A stretch of 64,000 nucleotides of DNA, from NCBI GenBank assembly GCA_034435455.1, contig DAOTXL010000118.1, positions 1 to 64,000 of the forward strand. Direction: 5' to 3'. This DNA is from DAOTXL01 sp034435455. GTDB taxonomy: Bacteria > Chloroflexota > Anaerolineae > JAAYZQ01. Both the position numbers and the translations under genes were made by a program. How positions within the stretch are numbered: the first letter of the stretch is position 1; each line of letters opens with the position of its first letter. The notes below the pieces were generated by a model. That model did not search any database. It was not told where the DNA came from and saw only the letters and a program-made list of their open reading frames with translations. Positions 59,961-64,000 of the stretch are shown here, one piece after another.

Positions 59961-60146
59961 CTATCGGCCTGCGATTTTGGGATCCAGATTGCCCGACTCC
60001 GGGCCGCCGCATTCCGGCGTATAGCAGGAGACATCCACGAAAATACATTTCTGTTGACAACTGGGGCAGGTTTCCGGCGGCTGGGGGGCCTGAAACAGGT
60101 ATCCACATTCGCTGCACTTCCACCACAGGTTCGGCATCTCGGACAT
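59961..60146 (-). CDS. rubredoxin-like zinc/iron ribbon protein
   Basis: 61 residues. WKCSECGYLFQAPQPPETCP then CQQKCIFVDVSCYTPECGGP: Cys-x2-Cys ... Cys-x2-Cys knuckles as in rubredoxin, plus two further Cys. The conserved tail C-Y-T-P-E-C-G-G-P-E-S-G-N is widespread in anaerobes (rubredoxin-like family). First gene of the DUF488-dual-OB-RecQ operon, preceded by AAGGAG; could be an electron carrier or a structural zinc protein. Confidence 0.8.
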   Translation of the reverse strand: MSEMPNLWWKCSECGYLFQAPQPPETCPSCQQKCIFVDVSCYTPECGGPESGNLDPKIAGR

Positions 60147-60192
60147 TTTGCTCGCTCCTTTTTTTGAAAATAGACGGCGGACGGTATCCCTT

Positions 60193-60217
60193 GGGCAGCC
60201 GCGAGGGCTGCCCCTAC
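60193..60217. repeat. GTAGGG-type intergenic palindrome, copy G
   Basis: Perfect eight-base arms GGGCAGCC / GGCTGCCC followed by CCTAC (GTAGGGG on the reverse strand). Confidence 0.7.
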
Positions 60218-60315
60218 CGTTTTCGTCCCTGGGGGTGTGCCAGGGAACAGGACGGCTCCTCTCAGAACTGGTCTGAAAAGGTGGTCACACAGGCAAAGGA
60301 ACGCAAAGGAAATCG

Positions 60316-60356
60316 CTGAAAACCCTTGTGTCCTTCGTGTCCTTGGTGGTTTTCAG
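60316..60356. repeat. CCTTCGTGTCC-type intergenic repeat, copy 2
   Basis: CTGAAAACC / GGTTTTCAG inverted arms enclose CTTGTGTCCTTCGTGTCC; similar words occur at 25641-25668. The gap 60147-60364 holds this, copy G of the palindrome, and no gene. Confidence 0.55.
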
Positions 60357-60364
60357 ACAAGCCC

Positions 60365-61414
60365 TCAAAAGTTTTCCTCGTCCTCCCAATCCTTGTCCAA
60401 TTCTCCGTCCTCTTCGGCTTCCCACGGGGAGGGGAACTCCTGGTCGAACAACTCGTCGTCCAGGTCTTCGCTGAACTCGTACAGGGGGAAATCGAATTCA
60501 CCTTCAAACAGGGCTTGCTCGGCCAGGGCCTCATCCAGGGCCTCCAGGGTGTCTTCGTCGCCGGCTTCGTCGTAGGCCTCCAGGAGGATCTCTCTGGCTT
60601 GGGGCCCGCCGATCTGGCCCAGTGCCCAGATCGTTGCGCTGCGGACCTGGGCATCGGGGTCGTGGATCAGGCGGGCCAGGATGGGCACAACCTGAGGCAA
60701 GGCCAGCTCTCCACAGGCCCAGGCGGCCTCGTAGCGCATGGCCGGCGAATGGCTTTGCAGTTCTTCGGCCAGGATCTCTTTCCAGCGCCGGTCGCAGCTA
60801 CGCCCCATGCCGGTGACGGCGCTGAGGCGCATCTGCTCATCGTCGTCGTAGTAGGCCATCTCCAACATCTCCAGAACTTCGGGGGTGCCGGCATAGGCGG
60901 CCGACTCGACGGCGCGGCGGCGCACCTCGATCTCCTCGGCGGTGGTGTAGATGGTGGTCAGCAGTTCATTCACGATGCGGGCCTGGATCGGCTCGGCCAA
61001 TTCCTCCAGTTCGCCGGCCAGCACAAAGTGACCGAGGCCTTTGGCGGCGGCAGCCCGTACCTGGGGGGAAGGATCGGAGCGGAGCATGACCAGGAGGGGG
61101 CCGATGAGGAAAGGGTCTTCGCTTTCCCACAGCCCGTCAATGGCCATGGCCCGCACCTGATCGTCTGGGTCGCTCAGGCAGTGGCGAAAAATGGGTTCAA
61201 AGTAGACCTCAAAGCTGGCCTCGGCCAGCTCGACCAGGGCCTGGATCAGGCGACGGCGCTGTTCGGTCGAAAAGGTGTCCCAAACCGCGTTGAACTCGGC
61301 CCAGCGTTGCCCGGCCAGGTCGGAAAGGGGGTAGAGCATCGAAAACGGGATGGCTCCTGTCCTTTCCCGAAGGTTTTGTAACGCATGTTTCAATTCGTCT
61401 AAACTGCTCAACAT
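60365..61414 (-). CDS. HEAT-repeat protein
   Basis: 349 residues. Six or more HEAT-like repeats from about 70 to 310, for example LSDPDDQVRAMAIDGLWESE, LRSDPSPQVRAAAAKGLGHF, IHDPDAQVRSATIWALGQIG (pattern D-P-x2-x-V-R-x-x-A). C-terminal tail is strongly acidic (FDFPLYEFSEDLDDELFDQE and onward). No catalytic motif. Likely a scaffold or inhibitor of an unknown partner. Single gene with a good promoter. Confidence 0.78.
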   Translation of the reverse strand: MLSSLDELKHALQNLRERTGAIPFSMLYPLSDLAGQRWAEFNAVWDTFSTEQRRRLIQALVELAEASFEVYFEPIFRHCLSDPDDQVRAMAIDGLWESEDPFLIGPLLVMLRSDPSPQVRAAAAKGLGHFVLAGELEELAEPIQARIVNELLTTIYTTAEEIEVRRRAVESAAYAGTPEVLEMLEMAYYDDDEQMRLSAVTGMGRSCDRRWKEILAEELQSHSPAMRYEAAWACGELALPQVVPILARLIHDPDAQVRSATIWALGQIGGPQAREILLEAYDEAGDEDTLEALDEALAEQALFEGEFDFPLYEFSEDLDDELFDQEFPSPWEAEEDGELDKDWEDEENF

Positions 61415-61490
61415 CTTGTTCGTTATCCCGTCTCAGTACAGGTGCCCGGCACCTTTGCGGTCCGGCAATAAACTGCAAGTCCTGGCCCGT

Positions 61491-61519
61491 ATTATAGCAT
61501 AGATTGGTCGGGATTTCAA
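61491..61519 (-). promoter_or_regulatory. promoter of the HEAT-repeat gene
   Basis: Reverse strand: TTGAAA (61514-61519), 17-base spacer, TATAAT (61491-61496), 77 bases before the start. Confidence 0.75.
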
Positions 61520-61566
61520 GCAGTCGGTGGCATTTCCAGGCAGTTGGCCCCTGCCCATCTGGGGCG

Positions 61567-62127
61567 CTATGGCTCGCCAGGCAGGGGGCCGTAAAGGCAG
61601 AGCAGGGTGCTTCCGTAGCGGCGCCGGTCGGTGAGCTGAAAGTAGGTCAGGGCCGGTGGTGGCTCGAACTCTTTGGGAAAGATCTGGACAACGATGAGCC
61701 CCTCGGCGCTCAACCAGCCGGGATGGGCCTCCAGGGTGAGGAGGGTCTTGCTCCACAGCCCCTGATATTGGGGCGGGGCGATGTAGATCAGGTCGAAAGG
61801 TTCTGGCTCGCCGGTCAGAAAGCGGAATACGTCGGCCTGGACGACGCGGGCTCTGGCCTGCAGGCCGGTGCGGTGCAGGTTGGCGCGGATGGTAGCCGTG
61901 GCCCGGGGGGCCTTTTCGACAAAAACGGCGTATTGGGCCCCCCGGCTCAGAGCTTCGATCCCCACACTTCCGGTCCCGGCAAACAGGTCCAGGACCCTTG
62001 CCTCGACGACCGCCTCCCCCAGGATGTCAAAGAGGGCTTCTTTCACCCGGTCGGAGATGGGCCGGGTGCCGCTGCCCGGAACCGACTCCAGGGGGATGCC
62101 CCTGGCACTGCCTGCTATGACCCGCAC
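61567..62127 (-). CDS. rsmD: RsmD-type 16S rRNA guanine methyltransferase
   Basis: 186 residues. MRVIAGSARGIPLESVPGSG N-terminus and TRPISDRVKEALFDILG, then the SAM motif LDLFAGTGSVGIEALSRGAQ. The catalytic motif IV that is normally DPPY reads APPQY at about 117-121, so the acidic residue is lost. This may be a natural variant or a mark of reduced function. Overlaps the next gene by 13 bases. Confidence 0.85.
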   Translation of the reverse strand: MRVIAGSARGIPLESVPGSGTRPISDRVKEALFDILGEAVVEARVLDLFAGTGSVGIEALSRGAQYAVFVEKAPRATATIRANLHRTGLQARARVVQADVFRFLTGEPEPFDLIYIAPPQYQGLWSKTLLTLEAHPGWLSAEGLIVVQIFPKEFEPPPALTYFQLTDRRRYGSTLLCLYGPLPGEP

Positions 62128-62681
62128 TCTTGCCGGCCTCTGTCCTTTCTACCCCCCGCCGGCTGCTCCACCCGCCCCTGCCGCAGGAGCTGTTCCAGGG
62201 CCTGGCGGCGATACAGCCGGCCCCTGCGCACGACCCAGCCCAGCAGCGCCAGCCCGATGATCTCTACCGCGATGATGGCCGGCCGGGTGGCGATCTCGAG
62301 GTAGGCGTTGAGCATCGTCCCCGGCGTGCCCATGAATTTCCAGTAGTCAAAGCGGCCCAACAGGGGGAAAAACAGGGTGCGGGGATAGTTCCACATCTGA
62401 TCGGCGAGCAGGTGGCTGTTGCACAGGAAGGCATACCCTCGCCAATCAGGCCTGAGCCGGGAGATAGCCAGGGTCAGGAGCGCCTGGCCGAGCAGGGTAT
62501 GGGCTGGCCCCTGGCTGGTCCCTGAATCGGACAGCAGGGTGAGGGACAGGGGCTTGTCGATCAGGTCCGGCAGCAGGGCAGCCAGAGCGGCCCCTCGGTA
62601 GTCTACGGTGGTAGCCCGTCCGTGGGATTGAAGCCAGGTCAGCACTGCCCAGGTGTAGGCTACGTGCCCCACAGGTAACAT
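62115..62681 (-). CDS. YdjM/DUF457-type membrane-bound metal-dependent hydrolase
   Basis: 188 residues from ATG 62681; frames open to 62765 are excluded by a promoter at 62721-62749. Motif order H-D-H typical of LexA-regulated inner-membrane hydrolases: GHVAYTW, LLPDLIDKPL, AHTLL and NSHLLADQMW (His and Asp for metal). Three to four hydrophobic segments. Substrate unknown. Overlaps the start of rsmD by 13 bases, so translation is probably coupled. Confidence 0.7.
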   Translation of the reverse strand: MLPVGHVAYTWAVLTWLQSHGRATTVDYRGAALAALLPDLIDKPLSLTLLSDSGTSQGPAHTLLGQALLTLAISRLRPDWRGYAFLCNSHLLADQMWNYPRTLFFPLLGRFDYWKFMGTPGTMLNAYLEIATRPAIIAVEIIGLALLGWVVRRGRLYRRQALEQLLRQGRVEQPAGGRKDRGRQECGS

Positions 62682-62720
62682 CGGTTTGGGTTCTCCTTCC
62701 GCCCTTTCCGGCGTTGGGCC

Positions 62721-62749
62721 AGTATACTTGCATTCGCGGAGGAGGTCAA
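62721..62749 (-). promoter_or_regulatory. promoter of the hydrolase-rsmD unit
   Basis: Reverse strand: TTGACC (62744-62749), 17-base spacer, TATACT (62721-62726). Its position supports the start at 62681. Confidence 0.75.
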
Positions 62750-62767
62750 GTTGCCGGAATGGCATGG

Positions 62768-62796
62768 TTGCGCAAATTCCGATTTTGCGCTATACT
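62768..62796 (+). promoter_or_regulatory. candidate promoter of rel
   Basis: TTGCGC (62768-62773), 17-base spacer, TATACT (62791-62796), close to the divergent promoter at 62721-62749. Confidence 0.55.
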
Positions 62797-62826
62797 ATAT
62801 CCTGACATGAGGATGGAGTGGCAGGT

Positions 62827-64000
62827 GTGAGTGGGGACCGTTCTCTGGTGTGGATAACAGACTGCTTTTCGGGCAGCGAGTTGGAATTGGTGGAGCGAGC
62901 CTATCGGCAGGCCCTCGATGCCCATGATGGGCAGCGGCGTGCTTCGGGCGAGCCCTACATAGACCATTGCGTAGAAGTATCCCGGATGCTGGCCGAACTG
63001 GGGCTGGATCACCGCGCTGTGGCGGCCGGCCTGCTGCACGACGTGGTGGAAGACACCGACCTGACCGTAGAGCAGATCCGCGAACGTTTTGACGACGAGG
63101 TGGCCCGGCTGGTAGACGGCGTTACCAAGCTGGCGTACATTGACACCATGAGCAAAATGGGCAGCCGGGACATGGAGGCGCAGGAAGCCGAGAGCCTGCG
63201 CAAGATGTTCCTGGCCATGGTGGATGATGTCCGGGTGGTGTTGATCAAACTGGCCGACCGGCTGCACAATATGCGCACTCTGTCCTCTCTGCCGCCCGAA
63301 CGCCGGGTGCGGATTGCCCGCGAAACCCTGGAGATCTTTGCTCCCCTGGCCAACCGGCTGGGCATCTGGCAGATCAAGTGGGAGCTGGAAGACCTGGGCT
63401 TCCGCCACTACGATCCGGAGACCTATGCCCACATTGCCAACCTGATCAACGAGCGGCAGGAGGAGCGGGAGAACTATATTCAGCGGGTGATCGCCGAGCT
63501 CCAGGCCCGCCTGCGGCTGGAGGGGATCAGCGCCGTGGTCGAGGGGCGGCCCAAGCACATTTACAGCATCTATCGCAAAATGCGCCGCAAGGGCGTTGAT
63601 TTCGATCAGATTTATGACGTCCGGGGGCTGCGGGTGATCGTGGACTCGGTGCAGGATTGTTATGCGGCGTTGGGGGTGATTCATTCGCTGTGGAAACCGA
63701 TCCCCGGCCAGTTCGATGACTTTATTGCCACCCCCAAGGACAACATGTACCAGTCGTTGCACACGGCGGTGGTGGGGCCGGAGGGGAAAACGGTCGAAGC
63801 GCAGATCCGGACGCGGGAGATGCACCGCCGGGCCGAATTCGGGATCGCGGCCCACTGGCGGTACAAGGAGGGGGGCCGGCGGGACGTTGCCTTTGAGAGC
63901 AAGCTGGCCTGGCTTCGTTCCCTGATGGATTGGCGCTCTGACGTGGAGGATGCGCGAGAGTTCGTAGACAGCCTCAAGTCCGATCTGTTAGAGGAGCGCG
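62827..64000 (+). CDS. rel: RelA/SpoT-type (p)ppGpp synthetase/hydrolase, 3' truncated
   Basis: 391 codons to the window edge from GTG 62827 (AGGATGGAG upstream; GTG 62818 is an alternative). N-terminal HD hydrolase domain: YIDHCVEVSRMLAELGLDHR, AAGLLHDVVEDTDL with the HD pair, and DGVTKL. Synthetase domain begins near 225: RPKHIYSIYRKMRRKGVDFD, YDVRGLRVIV and TPKDNMYQSLHTAVVGPEGK with the ppGpp-synthesis residues. Bifunctional Rel, making and degrading the stringent alarmone. The TGS/ACT C-terminal part is beyond the window. Confidence 0.92.
   Translation, partial: MSGDRSLVWITDCFSGSELELVERAYRQALDAHDGQRRASGEPYIDHCVEVSRMLAELGLDHRAVAAGLLHDVVEDTDLTVEQIRERFDDEVARLVDGVTKLAYIDTMSKMGSRDMEAQEAESLRKMFLAMVDDVRVVLIKLADRLHNMRTLSSLPPERRVRIARETLEIFAPLANRLGIWQIKWELEDLGFRHYDPETYAHIANLINERQEERENYIQRVIAELQARLRLEGISAVVEGRPKHIYSIYRKMRRKGVDFDQIYDVRGLRVIVDSVQDCYAALGVIHSLWKPIPGQFDDFIATPKDNMYQSLHTAVVGPEGKTVEAQIRTREMHRRAEFGIAAHWRYKEGGRRDVAFESKLAWLRSLMDWRSDVEDAREFVDSLKSDLLEER

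Overview
The window is a gene-dense, GC-rich bacterial chromosome segment. Its gene content suggests an anaerobic or facultative member of the Chloroflexota, probably Anaerolineae-like: soluble HdrA/HdrD genes with ETF, an MttB/corrinoid module, frequent GTG and TTG starts, TTGACA/TATAAT promoters, and GTAGGG-type intergenic palindromes. That placement is inferred from gene content; no rRNA or tRNA gene was seen.

Left part (1-13.5 kb). A forward operon encodes HdrA with a GltD-like insert, a fused HdrC/HdrB (HdrD-like) protein, a second HdrA, EtfB and EtfA, ending at a terminator. This looks like a soluble flavin-based electron-transfer or bifurcation complex. Decayed toxin-antitoxin genes and a third HdrA tail fragment lie between its genes. 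An NfeD-type membrane protease follows. On the reverse strand are two ParA ATPases, thymidine kinase and ribosomal proteins L31, L27 and L21.

13.5-28.5 kb (reverse strand). Two radical-SAM-related genes are coupled to a TPR/zinc-ribbon membrane protein. Next is a phosphate regulon: PhoR-like kinase, PhoB-like regulator, a Pho-box-like operator array, then usp-pstS-pstC-pstA-pstB, an extra binding protein, a Na/Pi symporter-like protein and a second usp.

28.5-44 kb. A PrsW-like membrane protein and a pair of winged-helix-rich conserved proteins are followed by a ParB-like protein, a small membrane protein and ScpB. Then come a lipoprotein, an AmaP-like protein, and a cell-surface glycan block: YfhO-like protein, two polytopic glycosyltransferase-like proteins, a GT2 and a GT4. 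Two of the membrane-protein genes carry in-frame repeat insertions.

44-55.5 kb (reverse strand). A corrinoid protein, homocysteine methyltransferase, MttB-like methyltransferase, saccharopine-dehydrogenase-like and UxaA-like operon could form a split methionine synthase fed by a methylated amine. Beside it are a carbohydrate operon (6-phosphogluconate dehydrogenase, PPi-type phosphofructokinase, archaemetzincin, Fe-S protein) and a glucokinase/thioesterase pair.

55.7-64 kb. A compact five-gene operon (rubredoxin-like protein, two DUF488 proteins, a dual-OB-like protein, and a TPR-RecQ helicase) is the best candidate here for a poorly described DNA-processing or defence module. A HEAT-repeat protein, RsmD, a membrane hydrolase and the start of a Rel (p)ppGpp synthetase/hydrolase close the window.
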